Source: Paenalkalicoccus suaedae (GTDB taxonomy: Bacteria; Bacillota; Bacilli; Bacillales; Salisediminibacteriaceae). From it: a DNA stretch of 64,000 nucleotides. The stretch lies in contig NZ_CP041372.2 of the NCBI RefSeq assembly GCF_006965545.2, forward strand, positions 1,364,001 through 1,428,000, read 5' to 3'. The position numbers and the translations under genes are program-made. Positions 33,074 to 42,139 of the stretch are shown here, piece by piece (positions within the stretch are counted from its first letter, which is position 1; the number at the start of each line of letters is the position of its first letter). The notes under the pieces are model-generated. The model was not told the origin of the DNA. It made no database searches and worked only from the letters and a program-made list of their open reading frames with translations.

Positions 33074-33922
33074 ATGAAACAGGTTTTTGGCGTGCTCGGA
33101 CATCCGATAGAGCATAGTTTATCTCCAATTATGCACGAGGCTATATATAAGGAAATGCAACTTGATGCAACATACATCCCTTTTTTAGTCGAACCGGCTT
33201 ATCTATCTGACGCCATTGCTGGTATTCGTGGACTTGGTTTAAGTGGGGTTAACGTGACGTTACCTCATAAAATAAATGTTATTCCTTTTCTTGATGAATT
33301 AGACGAAAAAGCAGCAGTTATTGGTGCAGTCAACACGATCGTGCATGATAAGACTGCAAACAAATTGATTGGATTTAATACAGACGGAGATGGCTATGTA
33401 GAGTCTTTGTTGCCAATGCTTACAAAACCTTTAACTGAATCTAGAGTTTTAATTATTGGATCAGGTGGTGCTGCTCGCGGTGTTGCAGTAACTCTCGCGA
33501 TGCGTGGCGTATCACATATGATGATCGTTAATCGGACTCCTCAAAAAGCACAAGAGCTAGCTCAAGTCTGTTCCAAGTGGTCTGATTCGGTTGGTTCTGG
33601 ACTTGAGAAAGCACAATCGAAGCTCACAGCGTTCGATGTTATTATTAATACAACATCTTTAGGGATGAAACCATATGAATCAGAGATGCCGATGTCGTTA
33701 GAGGCACTCTCGCAAACAACTGTTGTCAGTGATTTAATTTATACACCTAGTAAAACAAGATTTTTACTTGAGGCAGAAAAGCGTGGGGCAACGATTCATA
33801 ACGGTTTAGGAATGTTTATTAATCAAGGTGCATTAGCTTTTTATAAGTGGACAGGTAAGCAGGCACCTCGTGATGTAATGGAATTGGCAGTAAAAAGAAA
33901 GCTTAATGAAATGGGGAAATAA
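33074..33922 (+). CDS. aroE: Shikimate dehydrogenase
   Basis: AroE reduces 3-dehydroshikimate with NADPH in the aromatic amino acid pathway. In 282 residues, HSLSPIMHEA binds shikimate, the catalytic Lys is in NVTLPHK, the catalytic-pair Asp is in DELDEKA and GFNTDGDG also contacts substrate. GSGGAARGVA is the dinucleotide loop and NRTPQKA the NADP-specific segment. The start ATG follows GAGAGGGGC. Embedded in the yqe operon between yqeH and yhbY, as in B. subtilis. Confidence 0.95.
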   Translation: MKQVFGVLGHPIEHSLSPIMHEAIYKEMQLDATYIPFLVEPAYLSDAIAGIRGLGLSGVNVTLPHKINVIPFLDELDEKAAVIGAVNTIVHDKTANKLIGFNTDGDGYVESLLPMLTKPLTESRVLIIGSGGAARGVAVTLAMRGVSHMMIVNRTPQKAQELAQVCSKWSDSVGSGLEKAQSKLTAFDVIINTTSLGMKPYESEMPMSLEALSQTTVVSDLIYTPSKTRFLLEAEKRGATIHNGLGMFINQGALAFYKWTGKQAPRDVMELAVKRKLNEMGK

Positions 33923-33923
33923 C

Positions 33924-34220
33924 ATGGCATTAACAGGAAAGCAAAAACGATATTTACGAAAAGAAGCACATGATTTAAAACCGATTGTACAAGTAGGGAA
34001 ATTTGGAGTGAATGAAAACCTCATTACTCAAGTAAATGATGCTTTAGAAGCAAGAGAATTATTAAAAGTGACGATTTTACAAAACTGCCCTGAGGATAAA
34101 GACGAGGTTGCGGAACAAATTGCACGAGGTGCAAAAGCGGATCTTGTACAATTAATCGGAAGTACGCTAGTGTTTTATAAGGAGTCAAAAGAAAATAAAC
34201 AAATTGATTTACCTAATTAA
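33924..34220 (+). CDS. yhbY: Ribosome assembly RNA-binding protein YhbY
   Basis: A 97-residue CRM-domain protein (YqeI in B. subtilis). It opens MALTGKQKRYLRKEAHDLKP, the family signature, and contains the VQVGKFGVNENL loop, equivalent to the GxxG motif that contacts RNA. CRM proteins bind pre-50S particles. The ATG at 33924 directly follows the aroE stop; the aroE end (ATGGGGAAA) supplies the ribosome binding site. The longer in-frame start at 33906 lies inside aroE and is not needed. Confidence 0.93.
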   Translation: MALTGKQKRYLRKEAHDLKPIVQVGKFGVNENLITQVNDALEARELLKVTILQNCPEDKDEVAEQIARGAKADLVQLIGSTLVFYKESKENKQIDLPN

Positions 34221-34229
34221 GGTATACTT

Positions 34230-34802
34230 ATGACTAAAAAAGTAGGGATAATTGGAGGGACGTTTGACCCGCCTCATATTGGACATCTCATTTTAGCAGA
34301 AGAAGCGAGAATTACTTGCCTGCTTGATGAAGTGTGGTGGATGCCTAATGCAATACCTCCGCATAAGTCTAAGTCAAATACCGATGAAGGATCACGTGTC
34401 AAGATGGTAGAGCAAGTTGTTCGAATGTCTCCACATTTTCGGTTATGCTTAGAAGAGATAGAACGTGAGGGGGTATCCTACACAGTGGATACGTTGCATC
34501 ATCTCATGAAGAAACACCCTTCTTTAGCATTTCATTTTATTATGGGTGGAGATAGTGTGGAGAATTTTGATTCGTGGTATAAAGCGAATGAATTAAAACA
34601 GCTACTCCCATTTATCGTAATGACAAGGCCAGGATATGAAGTAGGTGGACAAGACACATTTCGTGACCTAACTATATTGGAGCGAGTGCAACTGGATGTA
34701 TCCTCTACAATGATTCGGGAATCTTTATCCAATGACACGTTCAATGAGTATTTAGTTATTCCAAACGTTGCAGCGCTTTTAAAGGAGAACAATAATGAAT
34801 GA
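34230..34802 (+). CDS. nadD: Nicotinate-nucleotide adenylyltransferase
   Basis: NadD joins nicotinate mononucleotide to ATP to form deamido-NAD. In 190 residues the nucleotidylyltransferase motif GGTFDPPHIGH is at 9-19 and the C-terminal SSTMIR motif is present, with WWMPNAIPPHK between. The stop overlaps the start of yqeK by eight bases. Confidence 0.95.
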   Translation: MTKKVGIIGGTFDPPHIGHLILAEEARITCLLDEVWWMPNAIPPHKSKSNTDEGSRVKMVEQVVRMSPHFRLCLEEIEREGVSYTVDTLHHLMKKHPSLAFHFIMGGDSVENFDSWYKANELKQLLPFIVMTRPGYEVGGQDTFRDLTILERVQLDVSSTMIRESLSNDTFNEYLVIPNVAALLKENNNE

Positions 34803-35373
34803 ATCAAAGGCGCTTCACGCAGTTGAAAGTGCTTTAAAACGCAAACGATTCGAGCATACTGTTAGAGTGGTAGAGACAGCGACAGAGCTCCAAAAGCAGT
34901 ACGGTGGAAATCTAAACGTTATACGCTTAGCCGCAATACTGCACGATTATGCAAAGTATCGACCGATTGCAGAAATGCAAAACAGGGTGAAGGAATCGGA
35001 CAGTTTGCCTAATAATCTTTTAGATTACGGAGACGAGCTTTTACATGCATTTGTCGGAGCAGAATATGTGAAAGAAGAGCTTCAAGTAACGAATAAACAA
35101 GTACTAAGTGCAATTACGTACCATACGACAGGGAAAAAAAATATGTCCAAAGAAGAAATGATTGTTTTTTTGGCAGACTATATAGAACCTGGCAGAACGT
35201 TTCAAGGAGCGGAGCTAGCAAGAGAGGCTGCTAAAACTAGCCTCGAGAGAGGATGTATGCTTGCGTTAAAGCAAACGATCGCTCACTTAGTATCAAAAGA
35301 ACGATCGATCTACCCAGATACGTTTAAAGCATACAACTCTTTAATTACAACATTAGAAAAGGATCGTGATTAA
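34795..35373 (+). CDS. yqeK: HD domain hydrolase YqeK
   Basis: A 192-residue HD-superfamily protein. The first His is H21 in RFEHTVRV, the HD pair is in AAILHDYAKY, and later ligands are in YGDELLHAFVGAEY and LADYIEPGR. YqeK-family proteins are symmetrical diadenosine tetraphosphate hydrolases that yield two ADP, using an Fe centre. Clustering with nadD is conserved in Firmicutes and suggests cleaning up of dinucleotides. Overlaps nadD by eight bases and is followed by rsfS after three bases. Confidence 0.93.
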   Translation: MNESKALHAVESALKRKRFEHTVRVVETATELQKQYGGNLNVIRLAAILHDYAKYRPIAEMQNRVKESDSLPNNLLDYGDELLHAFVGAEYVKEELQVTNKQVLSAITYHTTGKKNMSKEEMIVFLADYIEPGRTFQGAELAREAAKTSLERGCMLALKQTIAHLVSKERSIYPDTFKAYNSLITTLEKDRD

Positions 35374-35376
35374 TAC

Positions 35377-35730
35377 ATGAATGCAAAAGAAAAATTAGAT
35401 TTAGTTTTACGTGCCGCGGATGATAAATTAGCAAATCAGATTACAGCGTTAAATATGGATGGTGTATCACCTGTAGCTGATTACTTTGTTATTTGTCACG
35501 GAAATTCAGAAAACCAAGTAGAAGCCATCTCAAGAGAAATTAAAACTCAAGCACTAAAAGCAGGATTAAATGTAAAGCGTCTAGAAGGCTTAGAGAACGC
35601 TCGTTGGGTTTTAATTGACTTAGAAGATATCGTCGTCCATATTTTCCACAAAGACGAAAGAACGTACTATCAGCTTGAAAAGCTGTGGGGCGACGCAAGC
35701 GAAGTGAACGTCGAAGAAGTCTTACAATAA
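35377..35730 (+). CDS. rsfS: Ribosome silencing factor RsfS
   Basis: RsfS binds ribosomal protein uL14 and keeps the subunits apart when translation should fall. The 117-residue product has the family core VADYFVICHGNSENQVEAI, then LEGLENARWVLIDLEDIVVHIF and RTYYQLEKLWGDA. It is yqeL in B. subtilis, in the same operon position. Confidence 0.95.
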   Translation: MNAKEKLDLVLRAADDKLANQITALNMDGVSPVADYFVICHGNSENQVEAISREIKTQALKAGLNVKRLEGLENARWVLIDLEDIVVHIFHKDERTYYQLEKLWGDASEVNVEEVLQ

Positions 35731-35748
35731 AACGTTGGGGGCGACTGT

Positions 35749-36480
35749 ATGTCTGAAGAGCACTTTGCATCCGTGTATGATGTACTAATGGAGGATGCTC
35801 CATACGCAGAATGGTTAGAGTACGCGACTTCGAGAATCCCAGCAAACAGTAGTGTTCTTGATGTAGCCTGCGGCACTGGTACGTTTACTAGATCGCTCGC
35901 AAGACAAGGGTACAAGGTAAGTGGAACGGATCTCTCCATGGAAATGCTGACGATTGCGGAAGAGAAATCTCGCGTTGAATCCCTCTCCATTCCTTATTAT
36001 CGACAAAACATGACCGAGCTTGCTGGCTTTAACGATCTTGACGCCGTCACATTATTCTGCGATGGGCTGAATTATTTAACTTCCGAAAAGGAAGTAGAAA
36101 AAACATTCAAGCATATAGCGTTATCGCTAAAAAAGGGCGGCATCTTTTTATTCGATGTTCATTCGCCGTATAAAATGGAGCATGTGTTTGATCACCAGCT
36201 TTATGGCGAAAATGGAGAAGAGATCTCATATCTATGGTTCTGTGAACCTGGCGAAGAACCTTTAAGTGTCCATCATTCGTTAACGTTCTTTATTAAGCAA
36301 GCTAATGGGACGTATATGAGAAAAGATGAAGATCAGTACCAGCGCACCTTTATTGCATCTAGCTATGAGCGCTGGCTAAAGGATGCTGGTTTTATCGATA
36401 TTGAAATCACTAGTGAATTTGGTCGAGCGTCCGTTCATCAAAATGATGATAGAATCTTTTTTAAAGCTGTAAAAAAATAA
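35749..36480 (+). CDS. yqeM: SAM-dependent methyltransferase YqeM
   Basis: A 243-residue class I methyltransferase. The SAM motif VLDVACGTGTFTRSLA is at about 35-50, the acidic loop is GTDLSMEML, and FCDGLNYL forms the post-motif strand. The substrate is unknown in the family. The gene closes the yqeG-yqeM operon. In B. subtilis comER lies next on the opposite strand; here it is absent and comEA follows after 125 bp. Confidence 0.88.
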   Translation: MSEEHFASVYDVLMEDAPYAEWLEYATSRIPANSSVLDVACGTGTFTRSLARQGYKVSGTDLSMEMLTIAEEKSRVESLSIPYYRQNMTELAGFNDLDAVTLFCDGLNYLTSEKEVEKTFKHIALSLKKGGIFLFDVHSPYKMEHVFDHQLYGENGEEISYLWFCEPGEEPLSVHHSLTFFIKQANGTYMRKDEDQYQRTFIASSYERWLKDAGFIDIEITSEFGRASVHQNDDRIFFKAVKK

Positions 36481-36551
36481 TATACAAACATTCGTTCTTG
36501 TTGTATAGTTGATCTATAGAACCTCTATAAACCTTACAGAACGACTCTTAC

Positions 36552-36605
36552 ACCCATACTTTTATTGCTAGAGGAATCAGATTAGCATAGGAGTGTGGGT
36601 TTTTT
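36552..36605 (+). promoter_or_regulatory. Terminator-like hairpin abutting the comEA start codon
   Basis: ACCCATAC (36552-36559) pairs with GTGTGGGT (36593-36600), and TGCTA/TAGCA pairs inside the loop. Six T residues end directly at the comEA ATG. The comEA ribosome binding site AGGAG (36589-36593) touches the 3' arm. It may be the terminator of the yqeG-yqeM unit or an attenuator controlling comEA. Confidence 0.5.
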
Positions 36606-37232
36606 ATGTCGATTAGTAAGCTTTGGTTCAATGAGTATAAAAAAAGAATAGCTATTGTCGTGGGTATTCTCATAATTGGCATAGTAGCATTAGTTTTTAG
36701 TCGTGAATCCTCGAATGAAGTAATTTCTCAAGAGTGGGAGTTAGAGAAAGCGGGCAATGAGAACTTAGAGCCTGAAGTAGGTATTCTTGAAAATGATTTA
36801 CACTTTATTATTGATGTGAAAGGGAATGTACGCTCGCCGGGGATTTACGAAGCAGAAGAGGGAGAACGAGTGTTAGATGTCATCATGAGAGCAGGTGGAT
36901 TCATCGACGAATCGGATGCGGCATTCTTAAATTTGGCTGAAAAACTCCGTGATGAGATGGTTATAGTAGTAGGGGGAAGTGATGATGGACCACTCCAGCA
37001 GTTATCTCAAGACGCTACTGGCGCATCATCAGGTACTGATAAAATTAATATCAATGTAGCGACAGACAGTGAACTACAAACGTTGCCTGGAATTGGACCT
37101 TCTAAAGCTCAGTCAATCGTGACATATCGAGAGGAGAACGGTGCATTTCAAAGTGTTGAGGATATCGTCTATGTATCTGGAATTGGCGAAAAATCATTAG
37201 AGTCTCTAAGAGACCTCATTGATATTAAGTAA
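36606..37232 (+). CDS. comEA: Competence DNA receptor ComEA
   Basis: ComEA is the membrane-anchored DNA-binding protein that receives DNA for uptake. The 208-residue product has one membrane segment at about 14-30 and a SLBB-like domain containing IDVKGNVRSPGIY and VLDVIMRAGGF. Then come a linker and a C-terminal tandem helix-hairpin-helix domain with INVATDSELQTLPGIGPSKA and VSGIGEKSLESL, which binds DNA. The ATG has AGGAG 12 bases upstream, a rather long spacing, with a T tract in between. First gene of comEA-comEB-comEC. Confidence 0.93.
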   Translation: MSISKLWFNEYKKRIAIVVGILIIGIVALVFSRESSNEVISQEWELEKAGNENLEPEVGILENDLHFIIDVKGNVRSPGIYEAEEGERVLDVIMRAGGFIDESDAAFLNLAEKLRDEMVIVVGGSDDGPLQQLSQDATGASSGTDKININVATDSELQTLPGIGPSKAQSIVTYREENGAFQSVEDIVYVSGIGEKSLESLRDLIDIK

Positions 37233-37304
37233 GAAAGCATTGACGAGCTTCCAGCAGACCCCTACACTTAAAATTAAGTTATACATAGGAAGGACGTCGA
37301 ATGA

Positions 37305-37874
37305 ATGGAACGAATCTCTTGGCACCAATATTTTATGGCACAAAGCCATTTACTTGCGTTAAGAAGTACATGTACACGATTGATGGTAGGAGCGACAATT
37401 GTACGTGACAAACGTATCATTGCGGGAGGCTATAACGGCTCTATTTCAGGTGGTAAGCATTGCTCGGAGGAGGGGTGCTATGTTATTGATCATCACTGTG
37501 TGCGAACGATTCATGCCGAACTAAACGCCATTTTACAATGTGGAAAGTTTGGTGTAGCAACGGAGGGGGCTGAAATCTATGTAACCCATTTCCCTTGTGT
37601 AAATTGCACAAAAGCAATTATCCAAGCTGGTATACAAAAAGTGTATTATGCGGAAGATTACAAAAATCACCCTTACGCCTTGGAGCTTTTTGAGCAGGCT
37701 GGTGTTGCATATCAGCAAGTAGAATTAGAAGAAATGATTCTTGATACTAAAAACAGAGAAAAACTGTCGTTCACAGCTGAATTGCTAGCTAAATTAGATT
37801 CTTTAGGTGCTAGTAAGGAAGATCTTACAGAATTAAAATCGAAGGCGAATGAGCTTTACACGAACCCTCGATAA
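37305..37874 (+). CDS. comEB: ComE operon protein 2, dCMP deaminase-like
   Basis: A 189-residue zinc-dependent deaminase of the dCMP/cytidine deaminase family. Zinc ligands and the proton donor are H70 and E72 (HAELNA) and C98/C101 (PCVNC); the N-terminal CTRLMVGATIVRD segment is typical. It lies in the competence operon, yet in B. subtilis it is dispensable for DNA uptake. It probably supplies dUMP for thymidylate. The ATG lies 72 bp after comEA. Confidence 0.92.
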   Translation: MERISWHQYFMAQSHLLALRSTCTRLMVGATIVRDKRIIAGGYNGSISGGKHCSEEGCYVIDHHCVRTIHAELNAILQCGKFGVATEGAEIYVTHFPCVNCTKAIIQAGIQKVYYAEDYKNHPYALELFEQAGVAYQQVELEEMILDTKNREKLSFTAELLAKLDSLGASKEDLTELKSKANELYTNPR

Positions 37875-37923
37875 CATTGACATCGAAAGTACGCACAGAC
37901 TTCTTTAGGTAGGAGGCAGACGT

Positions 37924-40140
37924 GTGGGCTTTCGATTTTTTTATAGCTTTATAGTAGCACTACTCACTATTATAGCTATGGAATATGTACTAATTAGTAT
38001 CATACTGGGAATTTCGTTGCTAATAAGCATCATGCTTAAACCGAGCAGATCCATCTACTTAGCTGTGAGTGTGTTTGTATTTATTTTTATTTATCATGAA
38101 GGTCAGTCCCCACGAGTTCTTTTGAAAGATACGCCAAATATCGAAGGCACTGTCCAATCCCTTCAGGCGATGAGGTCAGGTGACAATCGTATCGAATTTA
38201 AAACCAAATCAGGTGAGTTAGTACAACTATACACATCTGAAGAGCTTGAAGTAGGTGCGTGGTGTGAGGCGACAGTTAGTCTCAAGGAACCTTTGTCTAG
38301 AAAGAGTGTCTATCAGTTCGATGAACAATCGTACTTAAGTAATAAGGGGATATATCTTACTGGGGAACTATTAGAAAGTACGTGCATGAATTCCTCTCGA
38401 TTTCATGCAGTCCATCGGTTTAGAAATCAGCAGCTGCAAAAGCTTGATGAATTGTCTCATGAGTCTATTCCAATTGCGAGGGCTCTAGTTTTCGGAGATC
38501 GGTCACACATGGATAGCGATTACTTATATACATTTCAAGTGCTTGGAATTATCCATTTACTCGCTGTATCTGGTCTACATGTAGGTATTATATTAGCCGC
38601 GTTATTTCTAATCCTTTATCGACTAGGTATCCAAAAAGAGAGAACATACATGATTGTTATGATAAGTATCCCTATTTATATCATACTTGCAGGAGCAGGA
38701 CCGTCTATTTTAAGGGCTGGTTCTACGGCATTTTTTGCTCTACTTTTTGCGAAGTTACCTATCAAACTGCACGGTTTAGATTTGTTAGGTTTAGTTGGGC
38801 TCCTGTTACTGCTATTAAATCCGGGGTATGTGTATCAACTAGGATTTCAGCTATCCTTTTTAACGACTGGTATGCTGCTTTTGAGTAAACATGAGTTAAG
38901 TGGTCATTCTAAGGCAATAACAGTTGCTATAGTGAGCTTATACTGTCAGCTTATAACGCTGCCTTTTATTCTATGGCATTTCGGTGAGATTTCAATACTC
39001 TCTATACCTGCTAACATGCTTTTAATACCACTTGTTTCTATAATTCTTCTCCCGCTAAGTTTTATTGCCATTATTGTCTTTATGTGGACAAAGAGAACAT
39101 TGCTCTTTGATTTACTTGATGTAGCTGTAAATATAATGAACCTTATCATTTACGTTTTCGATGCACTTCCATCTCACATTTTGTTAACCGGGAGACCTGA
39201 TAGTGGTGCGCTCTTTGCACTGTGCGTTAGTATCCTCTATTTTTTCTGTGCAAGAAAGAAAGGGAAATTTGTAGCAATGGGTGCTGTTGGTGTAATAGTT
39301 GCATGGATGATTGTATCTCCTCGTTTTGATTCCGCAGCTTATGTACATATGCTGGATGTAGGGCAAGGGGATGCCATTTTCATCGAGGGCCCAAAGCGCA
39401 GTCATACGATGTTAATAGACACAGGCGGGGTTATGAGCTGGAATGATGACTACAAACCGACCGGGCCGGCTAAAAAAACGATCATTCCTTTTTTAACGTA
39501 TCGAGGAATTCAAGAAATCGACACGCTCTTTTTAACACATGGTCATGTAGATCATATTGGAGAGATTTGTGCATTACTAGAAAAGGTCACATTTAAAAGA
39601 GCAATATATCCGTTAAGTCGAGATATTCCATCAGAGGCAAAGGCGCAGTTGGCATGTCTTGAAGAGCGACAAATACCAATCACTTATGTAGTATCAGGGC
39701 AGTCTTTTAAGGGGGAATATGAAGATCATACTATTATTTATTCGGATGAACATGCTGTGGATGAGAACGATCGTTCCTTAGTTCTCTTATCAACGTTCTA
39801 CGACACCACTTTTTTATTTGCGGGAGATACGGAAGCACAAGGAGAGGCTGCGCTTGAAAAAATGGAGTTAGAGATTGATGTCATAAAAATTGCTCATCAC
39901 GGTAGCAAAAGCTCTTCGACCGAGAGTTTTTTGGATTCGATTAATCCGGCGCTTGGACTTCTAACTGTTGGAGAAAGGAATCGTTTTGGGCATCCCCATA
40001 AAGAAGTTATAGAACGGTACGAGGCTCGTAACATACCTATTGCTAGGACGGATTCGATGGGGAGCGTTACCGTTAAAGTATCTGAATCTGGTATCGCGGT
40101 ACAATGCTTGCATAAAACGAAAAAAAGCTGTACCTATTAG
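37924..40140 (+). CDS. comEC: Competence DNA channel ComEC
   Basis: ComEC forms the membrane channel for single-stranded DNA uptake. In 738 residues there is an N-terminal pair of membrane helices and an OB-like extracellular domain (about 70-160). The Competence membrane domain (about 170-450) includes FGDRSHMD and HLLAVSGLHVGI. The C-terminal metallo-beta-lactamase domain contains MLDVGQGDAIFI, the metal site HGHVDHIGE and KIAHHGSKSS. All metal ligands are visible. The start is GTG at 37924 behind AGGAGG. Confidence 0.95.
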   Translation: MGFRFFYSFIVALLTIIAMEYVLISIILGISLLISIMLKPSRSIYLAVSVFVFIFIYHEGQSPRVLLKDTPNIEGTVQSLQAMRSGDNRIEFKTKSGELVQLYTSEELEVGAWCEATVSLKEPLSRKSVYQFDEQSYLSNKGIYLTGELLESTCMNSSRFHAVHRFRNQQLQKLDELSHESIPIARALVFGDRSHMDSDYLYTFQVLGIIHLLAVSGLHVGIILAALFLILYRLGIQKERTYMIVMISIPIYIILAGAGPSILRAGSTAFFALLFAKLPIKLHGLDLLGLVGLLLLLLNPGYVYQLGFQLSFLTTGMLLLSKHELSGHSKAITVAIVSLYCQLITLPFILWHFGEISILSIPANMLLIPLVSIILLPLSFIAIIVFMWTKRTLLFDLLDVAVNIMNLIIYVFDALPSHILLTGRPDSGALFALCVSILYFFCARKKGKFVAMGAVGVIVAWMIVSPRFDSAAYVHMLDVGQGDAIFIEGPKRSHTMLIDTGGVMSWNDDYKPTGPAKKTIIPFLTYRGIQEIDTLFLTHGHVDHIGEICALLEKVTFKRAIYPLSRDIPSEAKAQLACLEERQIPITYVVSGQSFKGEYEDHTIIYSDEHAVDENDRSLVLLSTFYDTTFLFAGDTEAQGEAALEKMELEIDVIKIAHHGSKSSSTESFLDSINPALGLLTVGERNRFGHPHKEVIERYEARNIPIARTDSMGSVTVKVSESGIAVQCLHKTKKSCTY

Positions 40141-40157
40141 AAAGGCGCAGCTTTTTA
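40121..40157 (+). terminator. Intrinsic terminator overlapping the comEC stop
   Basis: AAAAAGCTG pairs with CAGCTTTTT, with CC/GG pairing inside the loop. The comEC stop codon lies within the hairpin. On the minus strand the same structure can end yqzM read-through. Confidence 0.75.
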
Positions 40158-40170
40158 TCCGGACTATTAA

Positions 40171-40302
40171 TTATAAAAGAAGATCAATTGCTTGTCCGAC
40201 AGCAAAAATGAGGAAGAAAAAAACAAAAGAAACGACGAACCCAATTCCACTATCAATTGCATCGTTTTTGTTATATTGTACATCCTTTTCAAATTCGTTC
40301 AT
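40171..40302 (-). CDS. yqzM: YqzM family membrane peptide
   Basis: A 43-residue protein beginning MNEFEKDVQYNKNDAIDSG, followed by one membrane segment GFVVSFVFFFLIFAV. It matches B. subtilis YqzM in size, in the MNEFEK and NDAIDSG motifs, and in location between comEC and holA. Function unknown. AGGAGGGA precedes the ATG at 40302; the longer in-frame start upstream lacks such a site. Confidence 0.85.
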   Translation of the reverse strand: MNEFEKDVQYNKNDAIDSGIGFVVSFVFFFLIFAVGQAIDLLL

Positions 40303-40445
40303 TCTTATCCCTCCTGTCATTAAAAAGTATACTGGATTTACTAGCAAAAATCCATCTATTAACGAGAACGTTTTCGTGAAGTTTGTGAACAATTGAAAGG
40401 GATAGCTGTGATAAAATAGACGAAGTGTATGGAGGGGGTAGTAAA

Positions 40446-41462
40446 ATGTCTTATTTAAAGGTAAGTTCAGATATACAAAAGGGCAATATTGCTCCAATTT
40501 ATTTACTATATGGGACAGAAACTTATTTGATTGAGGATATTATCCAAAAGGTGATTAATTCTGTCTTACACGTTGATGAGCACGATATGAAGCTTGTTCG
40601 CTATGATATGACAGAGACGAGCATCGATGAAGCTATCGAAGAGGCTTATACATTTCCTTTCATGGGCGGAATGAAAGTAGTCATTGCACAAGATGCAGGA
40701 TTTTTAACGGGTGCTAAACAGAAGTTGTCTTTTGAGCATACCATTCAAAAGCTTGTCGAGTACGTCGATCATGCGCCTGAAGAAACCGTATTTATTCTTA
40801 CAACTGGTGCCGAAAAGCTAGATGAACGAAAGAAAGTAGTGAAATCACTTAAAAAATCTGCAACAGTTCTCCATGCTGCGCCACTTGAGCAAAAGGAACT
40901 CATGCAGTGGATAGCAGAGAAAGCAAAAGAGTTAGGTGTGACAATCGAACGTGAGGCCGCAAGTTACTTGATTGAGGTAGTAGGTGATCATCTGCTGCTT
41001 TTATCTTCAGAGCTGTCAAAGCTTGCTCTCTACAATGGAGATGAGACAACCATTACTAAAAAAGAAGTGGAGCTTTTAGTACCTCGTTCGTTTGAACAGG
41101 ATATTTTTGCGCTTGTTGACGCTGTTGTAAAAAGAAATGCGACAAGGTCCATGCGTATTTATAGAGACCTACTAAAACAAAAAGAAGCACCACTTAAAAT
41201 TCTTTCACTCATGGTTCGCCAATTTCGTATTTTGTATCAAGTAAAACAATTGGTGAAGCAAGGATATGGAGAAAAAATGATCGCTGGGAGAATTAAGCAA
41301 CATCCTTATGCGGTGAAGCTTGCAAGTAAACAAGTGGCAAGCTTTCAAACTTCTGAGCTTGCGAATTTAATCAAGGAGCTAGCTGAGCTTGATTTTTCGA
41401 TTAAAACAGGGAAGGTATCGGACGAGCTTGGAGTGGAGTTGTTTTTATTAAAACGGTCTTAA
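40446..41462 (+). CDS. holA: DNA polymerase III delta subunit
   Basis: Delta opens the sliding clamp in the clamp loader. The 338-residue protein begins MSYLKVSSDIQKGNIAPIYLLYG, the usual N-terminal AAA+-like domain without a functional Walker A, and ends in the collar domain with LSLMVRQFRILYQVKQLV and LDFSIKTGKV. It is yqeN in B. subtilis. The ATG at 40446 follows GGAGGGGG; the earlier in-frame start at 40425 is less well placed. Confidence 0.93.
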   Translation: MSYLKVSSDIQKGNIAPIYLLYGTETYLIEDIIQKVINSVLHVDEHDMKLVRYDMTETSIDEAIEEAYTFPFMGGMKVVIAQDAGFLTGAKQKLSFEHTIQKLVEYVDHAPEETVFILTTGAEKLDERKKVVKSLKKSATVLHAAPLEQKELMQWIAEKAKELGVTIEREAASYLIEVVGDHLLLLSSELSKLALYNGDETTITKKEVELLVPRSFEQDIFALVDAVVKRNATRSMRIYRDLLKQKEAPLKILSLMVRQFRILYQVKQLVKQGYGEKMIAGRIKQHPYAVKLASKQVASFQTSELANLIKELAELDFSIKTGKVSDELGVELFLLKRS

Positions 41463-41549
41463 ATGAGAATCGTAATAGCGCAAGCTAAAGGATCATCTGA
41501 AAAACGGACCCACGTACAAAGGTGAAATTTATTATTTTGGAGTGGTGAT

Positions 41550-41978
41550 ATGGAGGAATTGATAAAGAAGAGATTAGTAAAAGCATGCCTCTTAACAGAG
41601 GACTTTTATTTGGATTTAAGCGATGAGCAGCTCGGGTTTTCGATTCGAGGCCTGCCATCGAACACCATCGGGGAACAAGCCTATTGCTTAATTGGAGCGA
41701 GAGAAAGCTATTTGAAGGCGTTAGTGAAAGGAGAGTGGAATGGGTTTATTTGTAGCTTAACTAACCTCAATGATTCAAAGGAAATTAATCGAAATTTAAC
41801 GGAGTCTCGAGCTCGTTTAGAGTCCTTTCTTTCTCAAGAAAGCTTATCAAATATGCATTATCAATTACTGGTCGACTTGTTAGAGCATGAGGTTCAGCAT
41901 CATGGGCAATTGATTCGCTTTAGTTATGCAAACAAGCTAAAATTCCCTAAGAGTTGGAATAATCGATATACAGTTTAG
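41550..41978 (+). CDS. DinB-like metal-dependent protein
   Basis: A 142-residue predicted four-helix protein. HEVQHHGQLIRFSYANKL near the C terminus is the typical DinB/YfiT metal motif with two of the three His ligands; the expected first His, near the end of helix 2, is not obvious (AYCLIGARESY stands there), so metal binding is uncertain. DinB relatives include thiol S-transferases, but nothing points to a substrate. The gene lies between holA and rpsT, where B. subtilis has no such gene, so it looks like an accessory insertion. ATG follows GGAGTGG. Confidence 0.65.
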   Translation: MEELIKKRLVKACLLTEDFYLDLSDEQLGFSIRGLPSNTIGEQAYCLIGARESYLKALVKGEWNGFICSLTNLNDSKEINRNLTESRARLESFLSQESLSNMHYQLLVDLLEHEVQHHGQLIRFSYANKLKFPKSWNNRYTV

Positions 41979-42057
41979 CTATTAATTTATTTTGAAATTT
42001 AATGATTTTTTGTATGTATTCTTAAACATTACTGATACTAATAATTTATATAAAAAT

Positions 42058-42087
42058 AGACTGTTGAGAATGTTTTCTCAACAGTCT
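42058..42087 (-). terminator. Terminator of rpsT
   Basis: AGACTGTTGAGA and TCTCAACAGTCT form a perfect 12-bp stem. Read on the minus strand it is followed by ATTTTTATA, and it lies 53 bp after the rpsT stop. Confidence 0.8.
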
Positions 42088-42088
42088 G

Positions 42089-42114
42089 AGCACCCATAAG
42101 GGGTGCTTTTTTTG
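42089..42114 (+). terminator. Terminator of the DinB-like gene
   Basis: AGCACCC pairs with GGGTGCT around ATAAG, and seven T residues follow on the plus strand. Confidence 0.88.
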
Positions 42115-42139
42115 CCTTTTTTTGTTAAAACAAATTCAC

